A model generated the notes under the pieces. It worked only from the letters and a program-made list of their open reading frames with translations, was not told the DNA's origin and did no database searches. From contig CAJXTB010000036.1 in NCBI GenBank assembly GCA_913061235.1, forward strand, positions 1-41,059: a DNA stretch of 41,059 nt, given 5' to 3'. The translations under genes and the position numbers were made by a program. How positions within the stretch are numbered: position 1 is the first letter of the stretch; every line of letters starts with the position of its first letter. This stretch comes from an uncultured Pseudomonadota bacterium. GTDB lineage: Bacteria > Myxococcota_A > UBA796 > GCA-2862545. Of the stretch, positions 26,130 through 34,571 are shown in pieces.

Positions 26130-27287
26130 ATGCGCACACTCCTTCTCTCCGTCGTTCTGCTAGCCGCCTGCAACGGAGAAGGGGACGTCTCCGATGATGC
26201 AGTCGACGCCGACAGCGACGGTTTTGTGGCTGCGGATGACTGTGACGACGCCAACGCGGAGGTCAACCCCGACGCCACAGAGGTGTGCAACGGTGTAGAC
26301 GACGACTGCAACGACGTCGTAGATGACGATGCTTTTGACGCGACCGCCTTCTACGAAGACGCCGACGCCGACCGCTTCGGCGGCTCCACAACCGTGACTG
26401 CCTGTGAAGCCCCGAATGGCTATGTCTCAGACGACGGCGACTGCGACGACTCGAATGGTGACATCAATCCCGGAGCCGATGAGCTGTGTGACAGTGCGGA
26501 CCTGGACTGTGACGGCAATGCAATTGCTGGAGCCACAGACACCACCTCATTCTATGCAGACTCCGACAGTGACGGCTTCGGTGACCCCAACGACAGCCAG
26601 GAGGCGTGCAGCGCACCAACGGGCTTCGTGACGGACGACACGGACTGTGACGACACCGACCCACTGCTCAATCCCAACACTGAGTGGTACCCGGATATGG
26701 ACCGGGATGGGTTCGGAAATGAGAACTCCACCCCAACGTTATCGTGCGAGCGGCTCGTGTCCGCGTCCACCGACAACACCGACTGCAATGACCTGAACAA
26801 TCAGGTCAATCCAGGTGAGCAGGAGGTCTGTGACAACGCCGACAACGACTGTGATGGCTTCGCAGATGACCTGTTCTGCGTGCTGTACGAGGGCACGTGG
26901 GAAGGGGGCTTTCAGCTCGGTGCCGTGGAAGCTGCGGGCTCGATTGTGGTCAACAATATGCAGTGTACCGGCGGACAGATGGCCTTGGTCGTGGACCTTG
27001 ACGCAGACCCCGTCGTTCAGGGCACAGCCTCGTGTACGTACAGCGGGGGACTGGGTGGATTCGGCGCAACCCAGACCGGTCTGTTCTCCGGAGAGGTGGG
27101 CCTAAACGGTGTAATCACTGGGCAATACACGCATGACTACGGTCGCAACCCGAGCGACACGTATGACTATGAGGTGGAGTTGGTGGGCTCGGTTGGCGCG
27201 CTCGTCGGCGACGGTGGCTACCGCCCGAGCTCATTCTCAGCAGTCGACTGGCAGGTGGACTTCAGCAGTACGCTGGACCAAGACTGA
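26130..27287 (+). CDS. MopE-type metal-binding-repeat lipoprotein
   Basis: A protein of 385 residues with signal peptide and lipobox LLAAC. Residues about 25-250 hold four copies of the MopE-type repeat: a DxDxDG loop, DCDD, a NPGA-like turn, then E-x-CD-x-x-DNDCDG. The name comes from the methanotroph copper protein MopE, but in myxobacteria-like genomes the motif is widespread and is taken to bind calcium or other metals. The last 130 residues are a beta-rich domain (YEGTWEGGFQLG...) of unknown type. GAGG precedes the ATG. It follows the beta-helix/GH18-like gene by 60 bp and may share its transcript. Confidence 0.85.
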   Translation: MRTLLLSVVLLAACNGEGDVSDDAVDADSDGFVAADDCDDANAEVNPDATEVCNGVDDDCNDVVDDDAFDATAFYEDADADRFGGSTTVTACEAPNGYVSDDGDCDDSNGDINPGADELCDSADLDCDGNAIAGATDTTSFYADSDSDGFGDPNDSQEACSAPTGFVTDDTDCDDTDPLLNPNTEWYPDMDRDGFGNENSTPTLSCERLVSASTDNTDCNDLNNQVNPGEQEVCDNADNDCDGFADDLFCVLYEGTWEGGFQLGAVEAAGSIVVNNMQCTGGQMALVVDLDADPVVQGTASCTYSGGLGGFGATQTGLFSGEVGLNGVITGQYTHDYGRNPSDTYDYEVELVGSVGALVGDGGYRPSSFSAVDWQVDFSSTLDQD

Positions 27288-27303
27288 AGCGGTGAAACAG
27301 TCG

Positions 27304-27338
27304 ACGGTTCTCGGGCGACTTGGCCGCCCGAGAACCGT
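27304..27338. terminator. Strong hairpin between convergent lipoprotein genes
   Basis: ACGGTTCTCGGGCG, a 7-nt loop and CGCCCGAGAACCGT make a perfect 14-bp stem between the convergent genes ending at 27287 and 27354. T-runs are absent on both sides, so it is a bidirectional transcript end without a classic U-tract. Confidence 0.7.
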
Positions 27339-27353
27339 TGAGCCTGTGTGGAC

Positions 27354-28019
27354 TTACTGTTCTACACAGATCAAGGGCGTATCCGTGTCGTTGCACGTGT
27401 AGGAACCCCCTTCGAGAAAGCCGCTATCGCTGCCTGCGGTCCAGCCGACTCGTCCGCTGACGCTAGACGAATTCGTGGTCCAGTCGTTGCATTGGAAGTC
27501 TGTAAACGCCGTCCAGTTCCGGCGCATGCCGGTCCAGAAGTTGTCTCCCGCAGCTTCAATCGCGTTGTCCATGGGCCACGCTGTGTAAATGGCGTCTGCG
27601 TTGGTGGTGAACAACGCGGTGCCGTCGGCCAAGACGTACTCTTCGTCTGGATACAATACCCAGTCGGTCTGTCCAGCCGCCGCGTTGGCACAGTCGGCTT
27701 CTGCACAGGCGACACGGCCGCCTCCGACCAACAACGCCTTGTAGGTAGACCGAGTGTCCGGGTTGTTCTCGTCGGCATCGCACAGGGCATCGGCGCCTGT
27801 GGGGCCACCGAAGTCTGCGGGCACGTCCTCGGTCTTAAAGATTCGTAGAGAGCCGGTGTAGGGCGGTTCAGTGTCCGCGTCAGTGTCGGCTTCGGTTCCA
27901 ATGTCCGTGTCCGTTCCAATGTCCGTGTCGGTTCCACCGTCTGAATCGGTCTCAGTGTCCGAGTCTGTCCCATCCGTACAGCCCAACAGTAGCAACGCTA
28001 CGACACACAATCCTCGCAT
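27354..28019 (-). CDS. DUF1554-like lipoprotein with Thr/Asp linker
   Basis: A protein of 221 residues using the ATG at 28019, chosen because GAGGAG lies 6 nt upstream; ATGs at 28025 and 28040 are less well placed. The signal peptide ends in LLLLGC, followed by a Thr/Asp repeat linker (SDTETDSDGGTDTDIGTD). The rest fits DUF1554 (PF07588), a C-type-lectin-like fold of bacterial surface proteins: LRIFKTEDVPADFGG, TGADALCDADE, an AWPMDNAI core, WTGMRRNWTAFTDFQCNDWT and C-terminal TPLICVEQ. Cysteines are spaced as in that family. Probably a surface-exposed binding protein; its ligand is unknown. Confidence 0.8.
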   Translation of the reverse strand: MRGLCVVALLLLGCTDGTDSDTETDSDGGTDTDIGTDTDIGTEADTDADTEPPYTGSLRIFKTEDVPADFGGPTGADALCDADENNPDTRSTYKALLVGGGRVACAEADCANAAAGQTDWVLYPDEEYVLADGTALFTTNADAIYTAWPMDNAIEAAGDNFWTGMRRNWTAFTDFQCNDWTTNSSSVSGRVGWTAGSDSGFLEGGSYTCNDTDTPLICVEQ

Positions 28020-28157
28020 CCTCATCTCCTCGGGGGACACTACACGAAGCGCGTGTTGAGCGCGTCTTCGGTCTCTTGAACGGTCGACAGCGATGACATC
28101 CTAGTGCGCTGCTTTGTCCGCTTTGTCCGCTGGTGCAGCGCGGGCGTGTGCCGAGCA

Positions 28158-29726
28158 TCAGCCCCCGCAGGTGCTCTCTGACCGGGCCAGGTAGCCGTTG
28201 TTTGGCACGTCTAGACCGGCGCAGGAGTGGTCGCGCAGGGTGGCGTCGTCCCCAATGGTGACCGAGGGGTTCACCGTGCTGTTGCGGCCCAGCCGTACGT
28301 TGTTGCCCAGGGTACCGTTGGCGAGCACGGTCGCGTTCTTGCGAATGCGGAGCTGTCCAAGGCCGGTGACGTCGTCGTGCAGGTGAACTTCAGGTCCGAC
28401 TACGGCGGGTCCGACCAGCTCGACTCGGTTGTCGAGAGTCGCACTTCGGGCAATGACGACAGTGTTGGTCAGGCCGAGCTCAGCGTCGGCGCCAATCTGG
28501 CCCAAGTTGCCGACAATGGCGAAGGGGCCGAGCTGAGTTCGGGCGCCGATCTGGGCGGCGTACCCCACGAACACGTCGTTTTGGAGAATGGCATCTGCGC
28601 TCACGGTGGATGAGCGCGCGAGCACCGAGTCTACGCCAATGGACGCGTCAGCCCCGACCGTGGCGTTTCGCCCAATGATGACGCCACTCTGGACGTGTGC
28701 GCCGGCGCCGATGGTGGCTCGTGGGGCGATAACGGAGTCGGGACCAATGATGGACCAAGCGCCGAGGGAGACAGTGTCGTCCACCGTGGCGTTGGGGTGA
28801 AGGCAGACAGTGACGCCGTCTCGCTGTAGTTCAGGGTGTAGTGCAGGACACGACGGCTCAAAAGCACCAATAGAGCCGGGTCCGCCGAATACGCCCATGT
28901 CGTTTCGACTACCGTCGGTGTCGTTGTAGGTCGCGTTTGGGTGGCCGGCGTTGATGGCCGGAGAGCCGGAACTCAACGTGTAGTCAAGGTTGGCGGCGTC
29001 TACAAACAGTGGGTCGAACGTTGCGTTTCCTGTACCAGCCGGCGGGCCCGAAGAGTGGATGGTGGAGTACTCGAATGGGAAGCCGGCGTTCGCCACGGCG
29101 TTGCGTACAATGCCGTTTCGAAAGACGGAGGCCGAGTTTGTTCGGTTGTTGTAGGCGATGGTTCCGGAGTAGCTCTCACCGAAGTCGACGACACAGTTCT
29201 CGAATACGACCTGAAAGTTCGTATTGTTCTTGTAGATGATCGACTTTGCTCCGGCGCTCTCGAGTCGAAACGCGACGTTGTTCATCAGCAGGCTTCCGCT
29301 GATTGTGTCGTAGCCGCTTGCCTCTGAGATGGTGGTGTACGCGTAGTTCCCGCCCTCTCCTCCGCGCACTGTGTGCTCGATGGTCATTCCGCTGAGCGTG
29401 GCGTTGTAGCTCCCCGAGGTCATGGCGAGCGCACCGGTACGTGAGGCCGAAGCGGCACTGGCAGGCGGATGCACGAAGACCACTGAGGCGCCGTCGCCCA
29501 CGATGTCGATCGACTTGTTGATGTGAAGCACGCCTCTGTAGATGCCCCCGACAGCATCTGACCACTCTTCGTACGTTCCCGCGCGCACCTCGATGGTGTC
29601 TCCGTTGGATGCGGCATCAATCGCGGCCTGAATGGAGGTATGGTCGCCCCCGCCAGCGGCATCCACGGTCAGAGTCGCGGCGTTGGCGGTGCCGAAGAGC
29701 GAGAGCAGAAGCGTGGCTGCGTACAT
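28158..29726 (-). CDS. Secreted protein combining right-handed and left-handed beta-helices
   Basis: A protein of 522 residues with signal peptide (MYAATLLLSLFGTANA). Residues about 17-290 form a right-handed parallel beta-helix of the pectate-lyase type: GGDHTSIQAAIDAASNGDTI, NKSIDIVGDGA, LSGMTIEH and the terminal SPAINAGHPN motif. From about 305 to 500 the hexapeptide repeats of a left-handed beta-helix follow (IGADASIGVDSVLARSSTV, then RIRKNATVLANGTLG). Three other genes in the window have the same left-handed part, but elsewhere it is N-terminal. There is no acyltransferase domain and no clear lyase active site. A role as a surface fibre or adhesin is plausible. Confidence 0.8.
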   Translation of the reverse strand: MYAATLLLSLFGTANAATLTVDAAGGGDHTSIQAAIDAASNGDTIEVRAGTYEEWSDAVGGIYRGVLHINKSIDIVGDGASVVFVHPPASAASASRTGALAMTSGSYNATLSGMTIEHTVRGGEGGNYAYTTISEASGYDTISGSLLMNNVAFRLESAGAKSIIYKNNTNFQVVFENCVVDFGESYSGTIAYNNRTNSASVFRNGIVRNAVANAGFPFEYSTIHSSGPPAGTGNATFDPLFVDAANLDYTLSSGSPAINAGHPNATYNDTDGSRNDMGVFGGPGSIGAFEPSCPALHPELQRDGVTVCLHPNATVDDTVSLGAWSIIGPDSVIAPRATIGAGAHVQSGVIIGRNATVGADASIGVDSVLARSSTVSADAILQNDVFVGYAAQIGARTQLGPFAIVGNLGQIGADAELGLTNTVVIARSATLDNRVELVGPAVVGPEVHLHDDVTGLGQLRIRKNATVLANGTLGNNVRLGRNSTVNPSVTIGDDATLRDHSCAGLDVPNNGYLARSESTCGG

Positions 29727-29976
29727 GAGGTCCCCGAAGTGTGCGTCTAGTCGTAGATGGTAACACCGAACCGCTAGTACCTAGCGTGGGGGATTTACCT
29801 GCGATGCGCGCCGCGTGCGCCTCCTGGTGCAGTTCTGTCCCAGGTGTCACGGACGGATTGTCGGCCTAGGTCCTGTAGGGGTGGGGCACGAGCAGACCTC
29901 ATCGCTTTCCCGCAGTCTTTCACTGTTGCGTGGCACGGGGCTCATGTACGCTTGAGGTCCAACCGCGGGCGGTACC

Positions 29977-31977
29977 ATGCGTTCAGTTTTCTTGGCAGTG
30001 ATTCTTAGTTGTGCGTCGGTGGCCCAAGCCACACCGTTCACTTTCTCCAACTCAGGACGCGTGTCTGACTCGGCCGGCGCTGCGATTAATGGACCTGAGC
30101 AACTGACGTTTGAGATCTACTCGATGCCCACGGGTGGCTCTCCGGAGTGGTCGGAGCTTCAGTCAGTGGTTCTGGCCAACGGGTACTATTCAGTAAAGCT
30201 TGGCTCTATTGTGGCGTTTGATGAGGATTTATTCTCGACAGGGCCATGGTTCCTTCAGGTGACGAGTGGAAGTGCTGGAGTTCTTGGTGGGCGAACGGAG
30301 ATATTGCCGGTTCCAATGGCTCGAACCGCCCAGAGCACGGAGATTCTCGATTCCGCTCCTGTCGCATGCGACGACCCGAGTCACTACGGCCGACTCTACT
30401 TCGACACAACCACAAGCAAGTTCCGGGGATGTGACGCAGGCGGGTGGGGCTCACTCGGCGGCGGAGGCACCGACATTCCAGTCAACGGTACGGGTACGCA
30501 GGTCAACCCCGGCCAGTCTTGCCTGGACATCCACACGAATCATCCGTCTCTTGGCGACGGGGTCTACTACATTGACCCCGACGGAGATGGACAGACCGTC
30601 CCGGTACGCTGCGACATGACTCGGGCGGGTGGTGGCTGGACCTTCGCGATTAAGGCCTGGTATCAATCGGGCATCTTCGGACAGACCGGTGCTGTCGGGG
30701 GTGTCGTAGATGCCCTGTCACTGAAGGGGAATGGCTACCGCATCTCCGACGACGTCATTCGTGATGTCATTGGCGACCGTGGCAACTTCGACGTCCTATA
30801 CGACCAGGCCGGCTTTCAGTCCGCAGAATCAACCGGCAACTACGAGTACTCCACGATGGAGAACTACACGGCCTACTACCGGTCTGATTCGTTGGTTTCG
30901 CACTCCAGTACGCCGGTCACACACACTGCCTACCGAGTCTCCGACAACGTTGCCATCTGGGAGGGTGAGCTGGGGTGTGGAACAGCGGGGGGTGTCCACG
31001 GCAGCGGCAAGGGCATCAACTGTGACTACGTCGTGCGTGGTGTGAACCCCTACGGCGGTCCCAACTGCGATGTAAACCTAGGAATCGCGGTGGGTGGCGG
31101 GGCCGGTGAGCACCAGTGGTACATGGGCCAACACAACTCTGACACCTACCATTACCTGTGCAATGGCTCCCAACATTCCTCTAGCTACCCGGTGAATCAT
31201 CGTTGGTGGTTCCGTGAACATGCCGACCCACGCAGCGCCGGCAGCACCATTGGTACCCAGAGCGACCCCGGTCGTACCTGCAAAGACATTCATGCTCAAG
31301 ACGCCACTCTACCTGACGGGATTTACTGGATTGACCCGGACGAGAATGGCTCGGCCTTACAGGTTCAGTGCAACATGACCTACAACGGTGGGGGCTGGAC
31401 CCTTGGTGTGAAGTCGTACTACTCGGGGGCTGGCGTTCACAACGTGAGTACGGCCGTTGGTGATGTCACCAACGCGCTCACCATCAACAACGGTGGCTAC
31501 AAGCTCTCAGACGCGGACATCAATCTCGTCATCGGACCGAGCGAGAACTTCGACGTTCTGGCCACGCAGTCCGGCTTTCAATCTGCGCAATCGTCTGGCA
31601 ATCTCGAATACGTCGTGCTCGGTAACTACACAGGCCCCTTCCGCTTCGACATCCGCATGCCTGAGTCGCTCACGACCACCACCATGACGTCGTACCGTAT
31701 CTCCGACGATGCTGTGGCATGGTCGGGAAATATGCCCTGCGGAACCGTGGATACCGGTCGTCGAGGCATTAGCTGTGAGCGTGCTTCTGGAGACCCCGGA
31801 GCACCTCAAGGCGGTCCTGGTTGCAACATCAATATCGGCACTCGGTCGAGTACCGGAACCTCCTATTTTGTGATGTCCAACTCCAACACAGACACCTACC
31901 TGTACATGTGCAATGGCGGGCAGCACAGCTCCAGCTATGCGAACACCCATCAGTGGTGGTTCCGCGAGCGGAACTAG
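29977..31977 (+). CDS. Secreted protein with SGRV beta domain and two fibrinogen-like domains
   Basis: A protein of 666 residues with signal peptide MRSVFLAVILSCASVAQA; GGGCGG lies 5 nt before the ATG. The first 125 mature residues are the same beta domain as in the genes at 7840 and 33264 (FSNSGRVSDSAGAAING, then NGYYSVKLGSI). Two tandem fibrinogen-related domains follow, each with the signature C-x-D-I-H, DGxYxIDPDxxG, V-x-CxMT and GGGWTxxxK (about 180-425 and 430-666). Each has paired Cys and a WWFRE end. Such domains bind sugars or proteins in animals; in bacteria the role is mostly unknown. The 250 bp upstream hold the promoter but no clear consensus. Confidence 0.8.
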   Translation: MRSVFLAVILSCASVAQATPFTFSNSGRVSDSAGAAINGPEQLTFEIYSMPTGGSPEWSELQSVVLANGYYSVKLGSIVAFDEDLFSTGPWFLQVTSGSAGVLGGRTEILPVPMARTAQSTEILDSAPVACDDPSHYGRLYFDTTTSKFRGCDAGGWGSLGGGGTDIPVNGTGTQVNPGQSCLDIHTNHPSLGDGVYYIDPDGDGQTVPVRCDMTRAGGGWTFAIKAWYQSGIFGQTGAVGGVVDALSLKGNGYRISDDVIRDVIGDRGNFDVLYDQAGFQSAESTGNYEYSTMENYTAYYRSDSLVSHSSTPVTHTAYRVSDNVAIWEGELGCGTAGGVHGSGKGINCDYVVRGVNPYGGPNCDVNLGIAVGGGAGEHQWYMGQHNSDTYHYLCNGSQHSSSYPVNHRWWFREHADPRSAGSTIGTQSDPGRTCKDIHAQDATLPDGIYWIDPDENGSALQVQCNMTYNGGGWTLGVKSYYSGAGVHNVSTAVGDVTNALTINNGGYKLSDADINLVIGPSENFDVLATQSGFQSAQSSGNLEYVVLGNYTGPFRFDIRMPESLTTTTMTSYRISDDAVAWSGNMPCGTVDTGRRGISCERASGDPGAPQGGPGCNINIGTRSSTGTSYFVMSNSNTDTYLYMCNGGQHSSSYANTHQWWFRERN

Positions 31978-32127
31978 TCGGCATCGCGTTCAAGGTACCG
32001 CCAAATAGCAGTGCGACGGTACCTTCTCGGCGGTCTATTGAGGTCGGCTGTTCATCACTGGGTTCGACGGAGCGCTCGCACTCTCGCTGGACCTAGAGGG
32101 GGGACGATTCGGGAGAATCGTATTGAC

Positions 32128-33264
32128 CTATTCCGCGCCTCCCCAGATGCGTACGCCTTCGAAGCGGATCTGGACAATGTTGAAATCAGAGTAGATTCCC
32201 AGCTCACCGTTGCTCCGGTAGTCCACGTTGCACACGCGGTTGCGCACGCTCGACGTGGCGTGGCACGGGGTTTCTGTGTAGCGGCTGGTCGCTGGGACAC
32301 AGCCAGCAGGCAGAGTGAGGGTCGCGGCGGGCCAGCCTGAAGCGAGGTCTGTGTGATTGATGCGTCCGCGAAACTCAATCCAGTCGCCGCTGCGGCGGCA
32401 CTTTGCACCGCTTGACGTCCAGCCGGAGGGTACCGAAAAGCTGTGCCACTCGCCATGGATGTTCGAATCCGCAGGGAACCACAGGCCGGTGTCCTTGTAG
32501 ACGTAGGTCGCGCCCTCGTAGTGATTGAGTTCTTGGTCGTACGCCTGTGCGGTGAAGAACGGCTGTGACGCCCCGGCCTCGTTGAAGTGCAGCAACGCTC
32601 GGCCGCCGCCATTGACTTGGATGAACCGAACGACCTGGCCGGGAACGCCGCCCGCTAGGCCCATGATTTCGATCAACCCGGTCCCGGGCTCTAGCTGAAC
32701 GGTCGAAATACCCGCTACGTCTACGTTGCTGTGTACGCCGGGGCCGAGATGGAGCAGCCCGTTGCCGTCGTGGGCATCCAGCACGTCGATACGGGCCTCT
32801 AGGACATCTGCCCTTGTGTCGAGTCCGTCTGCCCTTGTGTCGAGTCCGTCTGCCCTTGTGTCGAGTCCGTCTGCCCTGCCATCGAGTACATCTGCGGCCG
32901 CTGATGTCTCGGCTCGGTAGGCGTAGGGGACCGGCAAGATGGCTGTACGTGGGGTCAGCTCGCTTCCGCCTTCGATTGTGACGCCGAGCGATAGGTCTCG
33001 TCCGTCGAACCAAGCGGGGTTGAGCGTGGCGATAGAGCCCAAAGAGACCGCGTAGTAGCCGTCGGAAAGCTCCACGTTGGGGTGAATCTCGGTGGTGAGC
33101 GTGTTCCCGCTTGGCTCTTCGACCAAGCGTAGGGTGACGTCGAGGGTTCCGTTTATCGGGGTCCCGTCGGCGTCTGTGACCCGTCCTTGGTGGGTGTACT
33201 CAAGAGGCAGGGCTGCGGCGCTTGTTGCAGTTAGCAGGCCGATCAGGGTCATTACAATTCGCAT
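32128..33264 (-). CDS. Tail-fibre-like secreted protein with SGRV beta domain and coiled coil
   Basis: A protein of 378 residues with signal peptide MRIVMTLIGLLTATSAAA; GGAG lies 5 nt before the ATG. The first 100 mature residues are the third copy of the beta domain (YTHQGRVTDADG, SDGYYAVSLGSI, ILPVPYAYRAE). Residues about 130-160 are a heptad-like repeat, LDTRADG, in three near-identical copies, then a glycine-rich collar and a C-terminal beta domain with five cysteines (CRRSGDWIEFRGRINH...). Such a plan is known from trimeric fibre proteins. The gene is convergent with the fibrinogen-like gene, with 150 bp between them. Confidence 0.75.
   Translation of the reverse strand: MRIVMTLIGLLTATSAAALPLEYTHQGRVTDADGTPINGTLDVTLRLVEEPSGNTLTTEIHPNVELSDGYYAVSLGSIATLNPAWFDGRDLSLGVTIEGGSELTPRTAILPVPYAYRAETSAAADVLDGRADGLDTRADGLDTRADGLDTRADVLEARIDVLDAHDGNGLLHLGPGVHSNVDVAGISTVQLEPGTGLIEIMGLAGGVPGQVVRFIQVNGGGRALLHFNEAGASQPFFTAQAYDQELNHYEGATYVYKDTGLWFPADSNIHGEWHSFSVPSGWTSSGAKCRRSGDWIEFRGRINHTDLASGWPAATLTLPAGCVPATSRYTETPCHATSSVRNRVCNVDYRSNGELGIYSDFNIVQIRFEGVRIWGGAE
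32807..32890. repeat. Tandem 21-bp repeat within the coiled-coil coding region
   Basis: TCTGCCCTTGTGTCGAGTCCG occurs three times without change (32807-32827, 32828-32848, 32849-32869) and once more in a diverged copy (32870-32890). Each unit encodes one heptad of the coiled coil on the minus strand. Exact identity at silent sites points to recent slippage or expansion. Confidence 0.9.
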
Positions 33265-33354
33265 GGGTACTCCGTGCCTTAGGGTACCACTGTGACCGTC
33301 GATTGTCGGATGTTCGCGTCAGTCATCGACCGATGGCGTCGCCGGCTCAGGTCT

Positions 33355-34191
33355 CTATTGGGGTTCGCTGACAAGGGTGATGAGCGCCGCCAATCGTTCT
33401 GCCCAGCGGTCGAGGTCGAAGTTCTGTGGGTCGTCGTGGGCGTCGGGAATACCGTCGTCTACCGCGCTGTGAAATGCGGGAATGAGCCACTGACCTTTTC
33501 GCACGCTCGCAGCGATGTATAGCAGCGCCAAGCGGTCGAGCTGGGCATCGGTGAAGCCAACGTCGGGAGCGATAGCGTCGTTGCGTGCGCCGCCGTTTGG
33601 GTCTCGTCGTCGTGGCTGAATGAGCTCGATGTGAAGCATGAGTCCGCCTTGGCGGTCCAGATGGTCGCGTTCGAACTTGGTTGCCCAGTTGCTTGGCTCA
33701 GAGAACGGTCGGGTAGTGATGGACTGTCCGACTCGGCTGACAAAGACATGGGCAATGGGACGGCCGGCCCATCGAGTGAGGTCGTTGCCACGCCATTCTG
33801 CAGAGTCGATGCCGTCGGGGAACGGGCCGTTCATGTCAGGGATGGGCGTGCTGGTGTCGTGAATGACGAAATACCGTGCGGAAGCCGCATCTGGCGCGTT
33901 GTTCCGTGCGGTGCAGAGCGGGTCTGCAATGGGGCCACCAATGTCATTGGGGTGGATGCCCGCCGCTTGAATGTACGCCGTGAAGCTCTCCGGCTGAACG
34001 GCTGTCGGTTGTCCAACGAGTGTCTGCAGAGGCTCGGGTAGTCGAGGGTGCACGGGCCCAAGATGCCCCCACTGTCGGACGTCTCGAAGCAGGCAGGCCG
34101 CCTGCTCGGTTGGCGTTCCAACGAACTGCTGCTGCGCGTCGTCGAACGCACAGGGTGCCGCTGATGCGAGGGCAAGCCACAATGCAAGCAC
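33355..34191 (-). CDS. Amidase_2/peptidoglycan-recognition-like secreted protein
   Basis: A protein of 278 residues beginning with GTG at 34191 (GGAGAA 3 nt upstream) and a signal peptide (MLALWLALASAA). The core resembles zinc amidases of the AmpD/PGRP type that cleave the muramoyl-L-alanine bond: YFVIHDTST (His111, first ligand), a HVFVSRVGQ strand, LMLHIEL (His187, Glu189), and IPAFHSAVDDG with AHDDPQNFDLDRW (His241 and Asp253/Asp254, where the last ligands lie). The family's usual Cys or Asp ligand is therefore probably Asp. It may remodel peptidoglycan or recognise wall fragments; I am fairly sure of the fold, less of activity. Confidence 0.75.
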   Translation of the reverse strand: MLALWLALASAAPCAFDDAQQQFVGTPTEQAACLLRDVRQWGHLGPVHPRLPEPLQTLVGQPTAVQPESFTAYIQAAGIHPNDIGGPIADPLCTARNNAPDAASARYFVIHDTSTPIPDMNGPFPDGIDSAEWRGNDLTRWAGRPIAHVFVSRVGQSITTRPFSEPSNWATKFERDHLDRQGGLMLHIELIQPRRRDPNGGARNDAIAPDVGFTDAQLDRLALLYIAASVRKGQWLIPAFHSAVDDGIPDAHDDPQNFDLDRWAERLAALITLVSEPQ

Positions 34192-34571
34192 AGGTTCTCC
34201 GTTTGAACGCTTCAGACGTACCGCGCTCGCTGACAGGCGGTTCAGGCGGGTAGGCCCAAACCTACGCTATCCGGGAAACATGTCCAACACCGAAACGCTC
34301 GGGGCTCATCGCACGAACGTCTTGGCCATGTTGCATCCGTCGTTGCCTGGGCCATCACGAGGTGATCTGTCGGGACAAGTGTCTGCGAGATGTCGCTGAG
34401 AAGGCGTGGTCCGCCAACATCCTGTGCGTGGACATCTCCTATTGCCGTGTGACCATCCCAGATGGCGTGTCTTCACAACTCGATGGCCAGTCCCCAGGGG
34501 TATACGCCGGGTATACGTGCTTGTGCCTGCCTCAGAGCTGCTTTACTCCCTAGGCCTACCCTGGGGAACAC
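34192..34571. other. 380-bp intergenic stretch with a possible small ORF
   Basis: No clear gene. A 39-codon frame at 34280-34399 (MSNTETLGAHRTNVLAMLH...) has GGGA in front of its ATG and could be a small protein or the start of a decayed one; a second frame (34362-34553) overlaps it out of phase. I recognise neither. The last 77 bp are the promoter region shared with the truncated copy at 36780. Confidence 0.35.
34495..34571 (+). promoter_or_regulatory. Duplicated promoter/leader region of the beta-helix/FG-GAP gene
   Basis: About 77 bp before the start codon at 34572 resemble 36780-36857, in front of the truncated copy of the same gene. Conserved blocks include GGGGTAT, TGCTTGTGCC, CTGCTTT-CTCC and the GGGGAA ribosome binding site. 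The promoter probably lies in these blocks, though I cannot place -35 and -10 elements with confidence. Confidence 0.5.

Noticed and set aside
29727..29976. Possible sigma-54 promoter (TGGCAC near 29932)
   Set aside because: The TTGC-like -12 element is missing at the required spacing.
32807..32890. Possible CRISPR array
   Set aside because: The units are contiguous 21-bp tandem copies without spacers and lie inside a coding sequence.
34362..34553. A 63-codon plus-strand frame
   Set aside because: No ribosome binding site, no recognised family and cysteine-rich random-looking composition; kept only as part of the intergenic note.
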